This document shows, in pieces, positions 18,472 through 28,100 of a stretch of 64,000 nt of DNA. Within the stretch, counting starts at the first letter, position 1. Every line of letters starts with the position of its first letter. Origin of the DNA: JBAVOR01 sp049692255 (GTDB lineage: Bacteria > Babelota > Babeliae > Babelales > JACPOV01). The translations under genes were made by a program, and so were the position numbers. Where the stretch lies: the NCBI GenBank assembly GCA_049692255.1, contig JBAVOR010000004.1, forward strand, positions 1-64,000, written 5' to 3'. The notes below the pieces were generated by a model. The model was not told where the DNA came from. It did not search any database and saw only the letters and a list, made by a program, of their open reading frames with translations.

Positions 18472-19242
18472 TTACGCAATTTCCTCAGCTTTTTTTACTA
18501 CTTTTTTGGTGGTTGCATCAACAATCTCTACCCCTTTTTCTATTCCTTTTTTTACTTTAGCTTCCGCTTTAGCCAAAACGTTTTCCGCCTTTTGTGCTAC
18601 GGTTTCAACTGCCTTGCTGTCTTTTTTACCTGTGCGGAACGTATCGTTCATGGCTACCACTACTTTATCTGTCACATCATTTGGCTTGCTGCCATATACC
18701 ACGCCGCCTGCAAAAATCATAGAATAGCCTTCAGCCTGCGCGAGCTTGGTAACTTCTGCCTGTAATTTTTGGAGCCCTTTGTTGCGCAGTTCTTCTTGCG
18801 CGCGTTCTGCATACGATTGAGCTGATTGTGCTTTAGAGCGATATTCTGCTTCCAGTTTTGCTAACTCTTCAATGCGTTTTTCGCGTGCTTTATCGTCGAG
18901 CGCAGCTGCCATCTGTTCGAATGCTGCTTTCTTTTGCATGCCTTCTTTTTCTACTGCCATAATTTCACGCTTTTTTTCAGTGATCGTTTTTTCAATCGTT
19001 TGCAGACCCTCTTTCATTTCATCTGTTTCAAAGATCTTCATGGGGTCAAGAAATGCCACCATTTTTTCAAGTTCTTGGCGTACAATAGAACGCACGTGCT
19101 CTTCGCCCATGGGCGTAATAACTACTGCTTTTTCGGCGGTTGTTGTTACAGTGGCTATTTTTTCAGCCGCTTCTTTTTTTTGATCTGCTACCAATACGGT
19201 GCCTGCCAATAACCCGCTGAGCAATACACTTGTTTTTTTCAC
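18472..19242 (-). CDS. OmpH/Skp-family periplasmic chaperone-like protein
   Basis: The start is GTG at 19242 with AAAGGA 6 bases upstream. The 256-residue product has a signal peptide (MKKTSVLLSGLLAGTVLVA). A long charged helical hairpin of roughly residues 75-165 follows (EKTITEKKREIMAVEKEG to AYAERAQEELRNKGLQ), as in Skp/OmpH, which holds unfolded outer-membrane proteins in the periplasm. The segment AQAEGYSMIFAGGVVYG matches the family's conserved C-terminal strand (usually EGYDLVLD-like). An Ala/Lys-rich helical tail of about 60 residues is extra compared with E. coli Skp. Confidence 0.75.
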   Translation of the reverse strand: MKKTSVLLSGLLAGTVLVADQKKEAAEKIATVTTTAEKAVVITPMGEEHVRSIVRQELEKMVAFLDPMKIFETDEMKEGLQTIEKTITEKKREIMAVEKEGMQKKAAFEQMAAALDDKAREKRIEELAKLEAEYRSKAQSAQSYAERAQEELRNKGLQKLQAEVTKLAQAEGYSMIFAGGVVYGSKPNDVTDKVVVAMNDTFRTGKKDSKAVETVAQKAENVLAKAEAKVKKGIEKGVEIVDATTKKVVKKAEEIA

Positions 19243-19361
19243 GATAGTTCCTTTCCACTAAAAATGGCCTGTAGTCATATCAACATCATATTTACCGTAC
19301 CGTTTTTTACAAACTTATCAATCGCTTGATCGTTTACGGATGTCAAAAGAGCCCATTTTTT

Positions 19362-20954
19362 TTAATAATTAAACTGATCTGCTGCTAAATCGATATACAT
19401 ATTATTGATCTGCTCTAAATCATCAACGCCTGCGCGTGATTCCATCGGAAAATCGGTGCCGCCATAATCACGCACCAATTTGCGAATATTGGCAGAAATA
19501 ACGTAAGCTAATGGGCTTAGATTATTATAGTCGCGCCCGTTAACAAATAGATACATCATACGAGAATCTTTGCCAAACACGTTGGCTACCGTTTTGAGCA
19601 TATGGCTTATAAACTCTACGCCATGAGTATCATTCCCAGCAATAATAAAGAGGCCACTGGTGAGCAATGAAAACCCATTAAATTCGGTGGGCATGTTAAC
19701 GACAGAAAATAGAAATGGTTTGTTAAAAGGGCTTTCCATTAAATAATCGAACAGCTTGGTTGCCATGTTATAATATTTTCTAAATATAACGATGTGCATT
19801 ACCGAACGGCCTTCGGGGTCTGCCAGGCGAAAGATATGGTATTTAATATCCTTATTACTTTCGATGAAGCAGCCTTTCATACCGTCAATTAAAAGATTCA
19901 GATAATTATATTGACCATCTGCAGCAACCTGCATAATGGGGGTCCAGCCGTCAGTGTCTTGAATGTTGAACAGATAATACATAAGTTGGGGATCGGTAGG
20001 ACAAAATTTTAAACCTTCGTTGAGTTGAGCACTGAACCCTTTAATATTAGTGGCAGAACGGTTACTAATATCGATTAAATTTAAACCGATCTTTTTGATC
20101 TTTTCGTAGGTAGAATCTTCCCCTTTTTTGGTGCGTATACCACCAAACATTTCGAGCAACAGCACATCGCGTGGTGTATGTGCTGAATCAAGCGCAGTAT
20201 CTCCATCTTTATCTACCGTATTAATAAATTTTTTAAACTGATCAGAAGTACGGCCAAACACATGTGCTGCAACGGTAATCATGAGTAAAATCATAGTTTG
20301 TTCACCACCTTCTGCCGCGTTTACTAGTGGGTGCCAGCCCCGCTTAGTATCTGGTGTGTGCATGATATCGAAGAAAAGGTCTTTATGGTCTTTTAATTCT
20401 TCGTATAAACGCATTAAAATAAATGCCATAACATGGGTATTGAATGATTCTTGTGCCATGCTCACAATATTCATGCCACTGTAATTATCGCGCGTTGATA
20501 TATATTTAAACCAACTCTTACTATCTTTTTTGTATGCTTTCTTTAGCTGTTTAAAAAGCACTTCTAAATTTTCTATATCACTGGTCATAGTAAACAGTTG
20601 TAAGATGTTGTATCCCTCATCAGTTCGTGTGTCTAAGATAGTAAATAATGTTTCTTTATCTTTTTTGAACTGATTGGTAATCTGCTCAAGCAGTTCGGTA
20701 AATTCTGTTGCATCATATTTTTGTGCAGCGGTGAGCAGTTGTTTCCCCGCTGTTTTTGCTTCTAGCGAAACCCGTTGCTTTTTTTGTTGCCCCTTTATCA
20801 ATTTTTGAGGAGGTTTCTGCTTTGCCTGTGTGGTAACAGGGGGCTTTTGCGGAGGAATGCGTTGCGGATTGATAACCGTGACCGGTGGTGTTAGCGCGGC
20901 ATGCATGCTCATGCTGGTGAACGACAATATGATAAGAATGTAAATTGAAAACAT
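19362..20954 (-). CDS. Exported ankyrin-like repeat protein
   Basis: The 530-residue product starts with a signal peptide (MFSIYILIILSFTSMSMHA); of two adjacent ATGs the second has better spacing to AAGGAG. A Pro/Lys/Gln-rich linker (about residues 20-60) precedes degenerate ankyrin-like units with extended helices: DEGYNILQLFT, YSGMNIVSMAQ, KRGWHPLVNAAEGG, KDGDTALDSAHT, TDGWTPIMQVAADG, PEGRSVMHIVIF, FNGFSLLTSG and YNNLSPLAYV. About eight units, each longer than the usual 33 residues. Probably a protein-binding scaffold, potentially host-directed. Function unknown. Confidence 0.75.
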   Translation of the reverse strand: MFSIYILIILSFTSMSMHAALTPPVTVINPQRIPPQKPPVTTQAKQKPPQKLIKGQQKKQRVSLEAKTAGKQLLTAAQKYDATEFTELLEQITNQFKKDKETLFTILDTRTDEGYNILQLFTMTSDIENLEVLFKQLKKAYKKDSKSWFKYISTRDNYSGMNIVSMAQESFNTHVMAFILMRLYEELKDHKDLFFDIMHTPDTKRGWHPLVNAAEGGEQTMILLMITVAAHVFGRTSDQFKKFINTVDKDGDTALDSAHTPRDVLLLEMFGGIRTKKGEDSTYEKIKKIGLNLIDISNRSATNIKGFSAQLNEGLKFCPTDPQLMYYLFNIQDTDGWTPIMQVAADGQYNYLNLLIDGMKGCFIESNKDIKYHIFRLADPEGRSVMHIVIFRKYYNMATKLFDYLMESPFNKPFLFSVVNMPTEFNGFSLLTSGLFIIAGNDTHGVEFISHMLKTVANVFGKDSRMMYLFVNGRDYNNLSPLAYVISANIRKLVRDYGGTDFPMESRAGVDDLEQINNMYIDLAADQFNY

Positions 20955-20980
20955 CATACTCCTTTTTAATTATCTTTTTT

Positions 20981-21889
20981 TTACCCTTTTTGCTGCTCTA
21001 TCCATTGCGCAATAAGGCGCGTTGTTTCTTGCAGCAAGGTTGCTACTGCTTCAGTATCGTAGAATGCCATGTGGGGGGTCAATAAAAATGCAGGATGTTG
21101 TGTAAGCAATGGTGTTGGCTTATCATAAGAAACGTCGAAAGCGCACGCGGCAACAATGGTATGCTCGAGCGCTGCTATCAACGCATCAGGGTCAACAATG
21201 GCGGCTCGCGCAGTATTGATAAGCATGATACCCTTTTTGCATTGGGCGAACGCCTGCGCATTTAAAAGATAGTGCGTAGCGGTGTTCAGTGGCGTATGCA
21301 GGGTAATGATATCACTCTTGGCATATACTTCGGGCAATGACACATAGTGAACAGGCAACGCCGATTTAGGGTGCGGGTCATACGCAATAACGTTCATGCC
21401 CAGTGCATGTGCTTTTTGTGCAACCATGGCGCCAATAGCCCCCGTGCCAATAATGCCGCATGTTTTACCGCTGATGCGTGTACCGCAGAGGCCGTTTCTG
21501 CTCATATCATGTTCACGCATGGCTGCATACATGCCTTGATATATGTTGCGCATAAGCACAAATAATAATCCGATGGTAAACTCAGCAACCGCTTGTGTGG
21601 CATACGTAGGAACTGATGTAACAGTAATGTGCTGTTTTTGCGCTGCTACGCTATCAATATGATCATACCCCGTTGTACGGGTAACCAATAAACGGAGTTG
21701 AGAAAATTGTTTGAGTACAGATTCGCTGATTAATGACTTGAGAGAAATGGAAATAATGCCAGCATCACGCGCAGCGGCAGGAACCAATTGCGTGAGTGGC
21801 TCGGTGAAAAAAATGAGTGAATGGCGTTGAAATTTTTGTGTAAAAAAAGCCTGCTGTGTTGCGTCAACTTCAAAAAAAGCGATCTTCAT
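20981..21889 (-). CDS. D-2-hydroxyacid dehydrogenase (D-lactate dehydrogenase-like)
   Basis: NAD-dependent oxidoreductase of 302 residues that interconverts a D-2-hydroxyacid and its 2-oxoacid; D-lactate/pyruvate is the likeliest pair. The NAD-binding Rossmann motif is GTGAIGAMVAQKAHALGMN with an Asp (YDPH) at the end of the second strand. The catalytic Arg is in INTARAAIVD and the catalytic His in LLTPHMAFY. TTGYDHID is the typical substrate-domain loop. A fermentative role regenerating NAD would fit a host-dependent bacterium, but the substrate is inferred. Confidence 0.85.
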   Translation of the reverse strand: MKIAFFEVDATQQAFFTQKFQRHSLIFFTEPLTQLVPAAARDAGIISISLKSLISESVLKQFSQLRLLVTRTTGYDHIDSVAAQKQHITVTSVPTYATQAVAEFTIGLLFVLMRNIYQGMYAAMREHDMSRNGLCGTRISGKTCGIIGTGAIGAMVAQKAHALGMNVIAYDPHPKSALPVHYVSLPEVYAKSDIITLHTPLNTATHYLLNAQAFAQCKKGIMLINTARAAIVDPDALIAALEHTIVAACAFDVSYDKPTPLLTQHPAFLLTPHMAFYDTEAVATLLQETTRLIAQWIEQQKG

Positions 21890-22035
21890 AACAAACCCGC
21901 ATCCCTTTTTTATGATTTTTTGGGTATTGATTGAAAGCAGTATACTGCGCGCGTGGTAAAAAAACTATAGTAAGGGCAAAAGGTTATAGCTTTGCGGGTA
22001 ACTTGTTTGCAGCAGGAGATAATATGACTTTTCAT

Positions 22036-22168
22036 TTTTATAGTCCGCCCTACTACGCCGCTTTCTACTTCGTTGAAACTTCGTAGAACAAGTCGAAGGG
22101 CATACTTCGCTACACAAAGTCCTATGTATGGCCTGCCATACGAAGCTCGTGTAACGAGCGAAGTATGG
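22036..22168. repeat. Inverted-repeat element abutting the tmRNA 3' end
   Basis: CATACTTCGCT (22101-22111) and its exact reverse complement AGCGAAGTATG (22157-22167) bound a segment with a smaller hairpin (CCATACGAAGCTCG/CGAGCGAAGTATGG). The outer arm includes the TGG that encodes the tmRNA CCA end. Another short inverted match (ACTTCGTTGAAACTTCGTAG) lies just to the left. It may act as terminator or 3'-processing signal for the tmRNA, or be a second repeat family. Apart from this and the dehydrogenase upstream region I see nothing else in 21890-22165. Confidence 0.55.
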
Positions 22169-22584
22169 TGGAGGCGATGGGAATCGAACCCATGTCCGCA
22201 CTACAATACGCACGAAATGCTCCATGCTCAGTTTTCGAATATACTCATACGCTCTCTCGAAAACAAAAGTTAACGCATGAGGTTGGTAGGTGTACATACT
22301 CTGCTACGTACCAAAAAAGCCTTGCAGAGAGGTTCTACTTGGGTTAATACGAGTTAAGCAACGTGTAGACGCGTTACGTTAACAAGCGCTTGATTTAGGC
22401 AGCAGCTGTTGCGTAATTAACATTGCTGTTAATTTTCGCATAGACTGCATTGCTTAAATTAGCAAAAAAACCAACTTGGGTTTCTTTTGCATTTATTATT
22501 TGCCCCATTCTTTTACGAGTTACTGAGACAAAACTCGGCATGCTTTTCGTGTTTACCATAACACGTCGAAGCCTTGACGCCCCC
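22166..22584 (-). ncRNA. ssrA: tmRNA (transfer-messenger RNA)
   Basis: Rescues stalled ribosomes by trans-translation. The 5' end GGGGGCG pairs with the 3' end CGCCUCC to form a seven-pair acceptor stem with one G-U, followed by ACCA encoded in the DNA. The T-arm reads AUGGG-UUCGAUU-CCCAU. The 5' region has the conserved GGCUUCGACG block. The tag frame lies in the middle and ends in Ala-Thr-Ala-Ala-Ala before UAA. The 419-base length is at the long end for a one-piece tmRNA, in part because the tag is long. Open frames seen across this region on the same strand are artefacts. Confidence 0.95.
22395..22490 (-). other. tmRNA proteolysis-tag reading frame (31 residues)
   Basis: From the GCA resume codon at 22488-22490 (reverse complement TGC) the frame reads AKETQVGFF, then ANLSNAVYAK, then INSNVNYATAAA and stop UAA at 22395-22397. 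An A four bases before the resume codon agrees with the known requirement in other tmRNAs. The small hydrophobic end resembles the ALAA end recognised by ClpXP. The resume codon is inferred, not proven; a later alternative would shorten the tag. Confidence 0.7.
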
Positions 22585-22615
22585 GTATATTTCAATGATC
22601 AAGCCATATATTTTT

Positions 22616-22644
22616 ATGATATACAAATAGAATAAAGTTGTCAA
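22616..22644 (-). promoter_or_regulatory. tmRNA promoter
   Basis: Minus strand TTGACA (22639-22644, perfect -35), 17-base spacer, TATCAT (22616-22621). Transcription would start roughly 20-25 bases before the mature 5' end at 22584, leaving a short leader for RNase P to remove. Confidence 0.75.
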
Positions 22645-22686
22645 TGAAAAAGAATAAGCGAAGGTTTTTAAGACCCTCGCTTTATC

Positions 22687-22785
22687 GCGCTCGCCCTGAG
22701 TATTCGACGAAGTCGAATGTATCGAAGGGTGTCGAGCGCTCATGTCCCTCGATACGATTGCGACGCAATCACTCGGGATGAGCGC
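22687..22785. repeat. Paired intergenic palindromes, GCGCTC/GAGCGC family (copy 3)
   Basis: Two hairpins share the central GAGCGCTC. The left (22687-22739) reads GCGCTCGCCCTGAGTATTCG with a matching CGAATGTATCGAAGGG arm. The right (22736-22785) reads GCGCTCATGTCCCTCGATAC with GCAATCACTCGGGATGAGCGC. The right unit is nearly identical to the reverse complement of 18408-18457; the left to that of 63029-63082. Confidence 0.85.
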
Positions 22786-22820
22786 AGTGTTTCTGTGCGA
22801 AATGCATTACCGCGCAATGC

Positions 22821-23456
22821 TTACTTGCAGCAAACGGGAATGCGTTCGATTTCTGGCATCGCTTTTGGCAAGCGTACGCATAGGCAGTTGTCTTCTTTGC
22901 AATATTCTGCGGTAATATCAGCAGTATGCAAGCATACTTTGCAAGGAAGGTTATGTAGCATGCGCGCTGATTTCACGCTATATTGATTCGTGCCTGTTTG
23001 TTCACAGCTAGCGCACTGTTCTTTGCATTGGCTCATGATCATGCATGATTCATCAATTACCATTTCAATCATACAATCTTGACACGGGATGCGAACGCGT
23101 AGACAGCAGTTGTCTGGCGCTGTGCCTTTTACTTTGCATACATCTACTTTATCAGTATCAATAGGAGAAGGAAGATGTACTTTGATGCATACGCAGTTCC
23201 CTTCTTCGCAAATTTCTGGACGAATAATGCCCTTGCGGCAACATTCTGGTTTATCACAATCAGGAAGTTTATTATGTACCGAATTCATGTGGCACTGCAT
23301 TATTTCTTGATACAGAGAGTCACACAGTTGTTCAATGCGTGAAAATTGATCGCGTGGCTGTTCACATGCACATTGCCCATTCGGGCATTCTGCACTCAAT
23401 TGAAACACTGTGCATGCTGCCAGTGTCAAAAATGATAGTGATTTATAGGTAACCAT
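22821..23456 (-). CDS. Exported cysteine-rich protein
   Basis: I do not recognise the family. The 211-residue product has a signal peptide (MVTYKSLSFLTLAACTVFQLSA) and 27 cysteines in the roughly 189-residue mature part (about one in seven). Cys often come as CxC, CC or CxxC. Two halves are related: EICEEGNCVCIKVHLP (about 90-105) and EYCKEDNCLCVRLPKA (about 180-195). Such density implies a disulfide-stabilised protein outside the cytoplasm, comparable in spirit to the cysteine-rich outer-membrane proteins of Chlamydia but with no visible homology to them. CGGAG lies 6 bases before the ATG. Confidence 0.8.
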   Translation of the reverse strand: MVTYKSLSFLTLAACTVFQLSAECPNGQCACEQPRDQFSRIEQLCDSLYQEIMQCHMNSVHNKLPDCDKPECCRKGIIRPEICEEGNCVCIKVHLPSPIDTDKVDVCKVKGTAPDNCCLRVRIPCQDCMIEMVIDESCMIMSQCKEQCASCEQTGTNQYSVKSARMLHNLPCKVCLHTADITAEYCKEDNCLCVRLPKAMPEIERIPVCCK

Positions 23457-23585
23457 AGAAAACTCCGTTCGTTTAGAAAGGGGGTTAATAAAGAAACATC
23501 AAATTTAGCACTATCAATGTTTGCGTGCAAAGTCAAGTTCATGATATGGTAGAGATATAGTGCTTTTTTATTATCGAGGAATCTG

Positions 23586-24317
23586 GTGAATAAACAACAT
23601 ACAACTATGGAACTCGTGTACGGGGTTCATCCATTACTTGAGCTGCTGAAAGCCAAGAAAAGACGCATCTATACCGTATATACTACTAAACCGGAACCAA
23701 AAGGGTGGAAGGGAGTTGCAGCGTTATTGCCGAAACAAACGCAGATACAGTTTGTCTCGCGCGATGTGTTGCATAAAATTGCACAAACTACCGATCATCA
23801 AGGCATTGTTGCTTCGGTAGCTCCTTTTGTCTACGAAGCCAATATCTGTGATCCTAAAAAATACCCCCGCCTGATACTACTTGATGGTATTCAAGATCCG
23901 CGCAATGTAGGTGCCATTATTCGTTCAGCGTATTGCACGAACATGAGTGGTATTATTATGACACAAAAAGGAAGTGCTCCACTGTCTGGTGCTGCATTAA
24001 AAGCATCAGCAGGTCTGGCCGAGCACGTGGCAATAATGCGAGTGCCAAGCGCAGCCGCTGCATATCAAGTATTAAAACAGGCAGGCTATACACTGTATTT
24101 GGCAGTATTGGGTGCTGGTGAAAATGCTGCACAGGTTTCATTTCAAACACCGCTTTGTTTAGTAATTGGCAATGAAGAGGTGGGTATTGGAGCTGATAGA
24201 CAAAAAAATGGGGTACGCATCACGTTACCACAAAAGAGCGCAGACATTTCATACAACGCGTCGGTTGCTGCGGGTATCTTATTATTTTTAATTGCGCATC
24301 AAAAACAGGCGATTTAA
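23586..24317 (+). CDS. rlmB: RlmB-like SpoU-family rRNA 2'-O-methyltransferase
   Basis: The 243-residue product is a TrmH/RlmB-type methyltransferase that uses S-adenosylmethionine to methylate a ribose in rRNA. N-terminal substrate-binding domain with VYGVHPLLELL (family: G-x-x-x-V). The trefoil-knot SPOUT domain has LLDGIQDPRNVGAIIRSA (motif 1), LVIGNEEVGI (motif 2) and LPQKSADISYNASVAAGILLF (motif 3). The start is GTG with GAGGAA 5 bases before. Exact target (G2251 in E. coli RlmB) is inferred from the family. Confidence 0.88.
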   Translation: MNKQHTTMELVYGVHPLLELLKAKKRRIYTVYTTKPEPKGWKGVAALLPKQTQIQFVSRDVLHKIAQTTDHQGIVASVAPFVYEANICDPKKYPRLILLDGIQDPRNVGAIIRSAYCTNMSGIIMTQKGSAPLSGAALKASAGLAEHVAIMRVPSAAAAYQVLKQAGYTLYLAVLGAGENAAQVSFQTPLCLVIGNEEVGIGADRQKNGVRITLPQKSADISYNASVAAGILLFLIAHQKQAI

Positions 24318-24343
24318 AAAATAGTGTAAAAAAAGGAGAGTAT

Positions 24344-24910
24344 ATGAAAAAACGAGTAGTTTTAATGCTATTGCTTTCATCTATTTCAGCGATTGCCATG
24401 GACAATTATGAAACATGGTATACCTCGCATAAGCCCCAGGTAGATGCACGCGCTGCGATCAAAAAAGCACTGCAAGATAAAAATAGTACAGCCATACAAG
24501 AGGCATGCAATACTTTTACTAAATCTCGTCGGCACTTAGTTCCTGTTGAGCCGAATGATGAACTGTTGCTCATAGCACAACATACTGTTGAGGATGCTAA
24601 AAAAGCATTATCATGGTTGCAGAATCGTAATCGCTGCAGTCAGCTTATCGCCGGTTGTTGCGCTTTTATGCTTGGTTTTTGCAAAATGAATTATGATCTT
24701 GTCGGGTTTGTTAGTCCAGCGATTGAGCCAGAAAGCAATGCATTGAATGTAACGGTTGATGTATCAACATGGGTTAGCGGCACATATCTTATGAAAAGAG
24801 CCTTTGAAAATAGTGATTCGATAAACGCCTATAACAATGCCGTGCTGATGCAAAATCTTGTTGAAGCAACATTGCGCATCAGCTCAGGTCAGACTGAAAA
24901 TGATGAATAA
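24344..24910 (+). CDS. Exported protein of unknown function
   Basis: Not recognised. The 188-residue product has a signal peptide (MKKRVVLMLLLSSISAIAMD) and AAAGGAG before the ATG. Residues 25-75 are helical and contain ARAAIKKALQDKNSTAIQEA, faintly like an ankyrin or HEAT helix pair. A hydrophobic stretch follows (CSQLIAGCCAFMLGF), then a second amphipathic region (NVTVDVSTWVSGTYLMKRAF). It lies 26 bases after rlmB and converges, stop against stop, with the next gene. Confidence 0.65.
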   Translation: MKKRVVLMLLLSSISAIAMDNYETWYTSHKPQVDARAAIKKALQDKNSTAIQEACNTFTKSRRHLVPVEPNDELLLIAQHTVEDAKKALSWLQNRNRCSQLIAGCCAFMLGFCKMNYDLVGFVSPAIEPESNALNVTVDVSTWVSGTYLMKRAFENSDSINAYNNAVLMQNLVEATLRISSGQTENDE

Positions 24911-25138
24911 TTATTTTTTATGATTATGGTGATTATTATTTTTATCACCTGGCCAGATTTGCTTGTTGCCCCATTTGCCGCGTGATTTCATAGCGCGGTA
25001 CATGTTAGCAGCACCGCGAGAGACTTTGTGGCGTAAATGGTTCAAGCGATTTTTTAATTTGCTTAAAAAACGCTGATTTTTTTCTTTTTCTTCGTTGCTA
25101 AATGGATCATGGTGATTGTCGTTATTAAATGGTTTCAT
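24911..25138 (-). CDS. Small basic His/Asn-rich protein
   Basis: Not recognised. 75 residues, strongly basic, with KNRLNHLRHKVSRGAANMYRAMKSRGKWGNK in the middle (quoted here only in part: RLNHLRHKVSRG and MYRAMKSRGKW) and a His/Asn/Lys-rich end. No leader peptide. AAGGAG 8-9 bases before the ATG supports translation. It sits 27 bases after the caspase-like gene on the same strand, so they may be co-transcribed. Possible nucleic-acid binding; no more can be said. Confidence 0.6.
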   Translation of the reverse strand: MKPFNNDNHHDPFSNEEKEKNQRFLSKLKNRLNHLRHKVSRGAANMYRAMKSRGKWGNKQIWPGDKNNNHHNHKK

Positions 25139-25165
25139 ATAGGGCTCCTTTGTAACGGTTAAATT

Positions 25166-28100
25166 TTATTTTACATGTTCAAATGATTCAACTGGCAGTG
25201 GCTTGATTTCAGGGTTTTGAGGATGCTTCGTAGATGGTTCTGGATTTTTTATTTCTGATGGTGCGTTCGGTTGTTGCATGATGAGTTTTGTTTTTGTAGG
25301 CGCAGACGGTATTTCTCGTTGTTTTTTTGCAACTGATATGGCGACATCTTCGAGATTAGTAGTGATATGTTGATTGTGTGGCAATGCGAGGTCTTCTTCG
25401 GTTAATTGGTATGTTTTAAGACCCAACTTAAAGCGTGATTCGGATAGTGGTTTTGCTCTTTTAAGCATGCTACCGATACTCTCCTGATCAACCAATAGTT
25501 TATCGAGGTCGCCCTGCGCGAATATATAATCACCGTTATATCCAAAAGTGATGGACACTGGAGTTTTTTGAGTTACTGGATTCTTGGTGCCTCGTGTTAT
25601 AATAACATTGGATAAAGACAATTTTTCTGGAAGTTTTTCAAGTTCTGAAAAATCAATTCTTAAGATGTTGCCAAGTTCGTCCATTGCCGATTTATCAATT
25701 TTATCAATAGTTAAATTCTGTATGACATAAGCACGTTGATACGTTTCTTCTTGCTCAGCAAACATACCAGCAAACATACCAGCAAAAATAGCACTTAACG
25801 GTTGAGGTTTTGAAATTTCCATATTTTTTATAGTAATAATACTGTTACCAACAATATCATTTATTAAACGTTTAGGTTGGTCGATTACCAAAGAGGTATT
25901 GATTGATAAAAAATAGGTATTCTGTTTATTGATGAGTAACGAATCGGAAGGGATATTGAAACGAATTGCGGTGTACGGCTCTTTGATGACAATCGGTTTG
26001 TCTTCCGTAGCTGCCATTTGTATTTTGGTTTTTGTAAGTAGGAATACATCTTTTGGTAGATCGCCAGTCTCTTTTATAACTGGTCTGTTCTTTTTTGCAA
26101 TTGATATAGCGACATTTTTTATATCGGTAGTGATATGTTGATTACGCGGTAATGCGAGGTCTTCCTCAGTTAATTGATACATTGCAAGACTCTGCTCAAA
26201 CTGTTCTTTGGATATTACCTTTGCACTTTGAAGCATAGAGTTGATATCGGCTCGTTCAATTGATAGCTTGTTATCGACCAATGAGTATACATAATGACTT
26301 TGACCGTCTTTATCTTTACATTCGAAAGCTATAAGTATCCGGTTTTCATGAGTTGGTGTCTGAATATTGCGTGCTACTATAACATTAGATAAAGAAATTG
26401 TTTTTGTATCTGGGAATTGAATCGGTAAAACGGTATTAAGTTCGAACTCTGCCCACCATGTATCAACGGTTAAATTTTGTATGACGTAAGAGCGTCGATA
26501 TGTTTCTTCTGCCGCAAGCATGCCGGCAAAAATTTTACTCAATGGTTGGGATACGATTTTCATATCTTTTATCGTAATAACGCTGTCACCAACAATAGTA
26601 TTGGTGAAAATCTTGGGTTGATCCAATACCAAAGAGGTGTTGATTGAGACAAAATAGGTATATTGTTTATTACTGAGTAACGAATCGGAAGAGACGTTGA
26701 ACAAAATTGCGGTGTACGGTTCTTTGATGACAATTGGTTTTTCTTCGACAACTGCAGTTTGTATTTTGGTTTTTGTAAGCATGAACACGTTTTTTGGCAG
26801 ATCGATAGGGGAGAACCATTCTGTTCCCGGTAGTCGTACTCCGGCGATCTGTCTTTCCGTGGGGGTTATTTTGACAAAACCGATAATATCCACGAGATTC
26901 GGGGCTTTTGTTTGTCCTATTGTTTGAGATTTCCCTTGCGCACGTTGGAATTCTAAGTTTAGTTTTTTAGATCTTATTTTGGCAAATTCTTTTTTTTCAG
27001 ATTCCGATTGAGTAAATCCAAAGTATTCCTTTATTTGAGGGAAAAATTGATCGAAGCGAGTGTGGATATCTATTTTTTCCGATAACAAAATGGGTTCATT
27101 GGGTTTATTCGAGTTATATCCATAGAAAAGACCATGGGAATTGGTAAAATCAGCAAAAACCGTACCTCCTATAACAATATAATTCAAGGGAGGCAGATCT
27201 TTGTATATGTCCAAATTGGCGCCGATATAGCAACTATTATAAAAGAGCACGTTGGTGTTTACTTGCCCATTAAAAAATGAAAGAAGCTGTTTAAATTGCT
27301 CTTTGTCGGTACCAGCAATGTAAGAATACTTCTGGCCATGACCGCTCACGTATACAGACCATGTGGGAAGCAATTCCCTATTGGTTCTTTCAGATTGAGC
27401 GGACTGTTGAGGAATACTTTTTTCATTAATAACAACTGTTTGCACGAGTGGAACAAGTGGAGGAGTTTTATAAATTTCTTGTTGTCCTTTGAAATTTTTT
27501 GATTCTTGTATCAGATGATAATCGCTCAAAATTCCTTTACCATCTTCAAATGTATATGTTGCTCCGGTTATATTATTTTTTTTTGCTCCTGGTTTATACA
27601 TAAGCCCTAAGTGCCATTCGTCATCATCCCCTTGAAAGTCTACCGGTTTGGGTACCGTTGATTCTTGTTTCGTTTTGTCCAAGTATGTTTTTGGCACAAA
27701 CACGTAATACCCGTCGGACATATAGCTTATCTCCCACTCATTGGGGTTTACATTCAGTAAAGAATCGGTAAGAAGGCCGATGATGTATTTTGATTCTTGG
27801 AAAGTGATCGGTTCATTATTTTTTACTTTTTTACAGGTCTTTCTCTCTCCCTCTATCACCGTGAGAGGAACATTTTCGTTGAAATACCCAGGAAAATAGT
27901 CAGCAAATGGTTGTACACTTTCTCGAGTAATCGGTTCATCAGAAACGAGAAAGTCAAACAACTGTTTGCGGGCAAAACAATTTTTAACAACTTCTCCTGA
28001 TGCTATTATTGGAGCAGTTTTTTGGGCAAAAGCACACCAGAACTGTACAGCTATAGCATCAAGATCGTTGCTAGATGTTGGAGACTCATGTGTATCATTT

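Noticed and set aside
21965..22595. Protein-coding frames across the tmRNA on both strands
   Set aside because: The region folds as tmRNA with acceptor stem, T-arm and tag; the frames are by-products.
25370..26790. Direct repeats as CRISPR or insertion sequence
   Set aside because: They are two long coding copies of one protein module, without spacers, terminal repeats or transposase.
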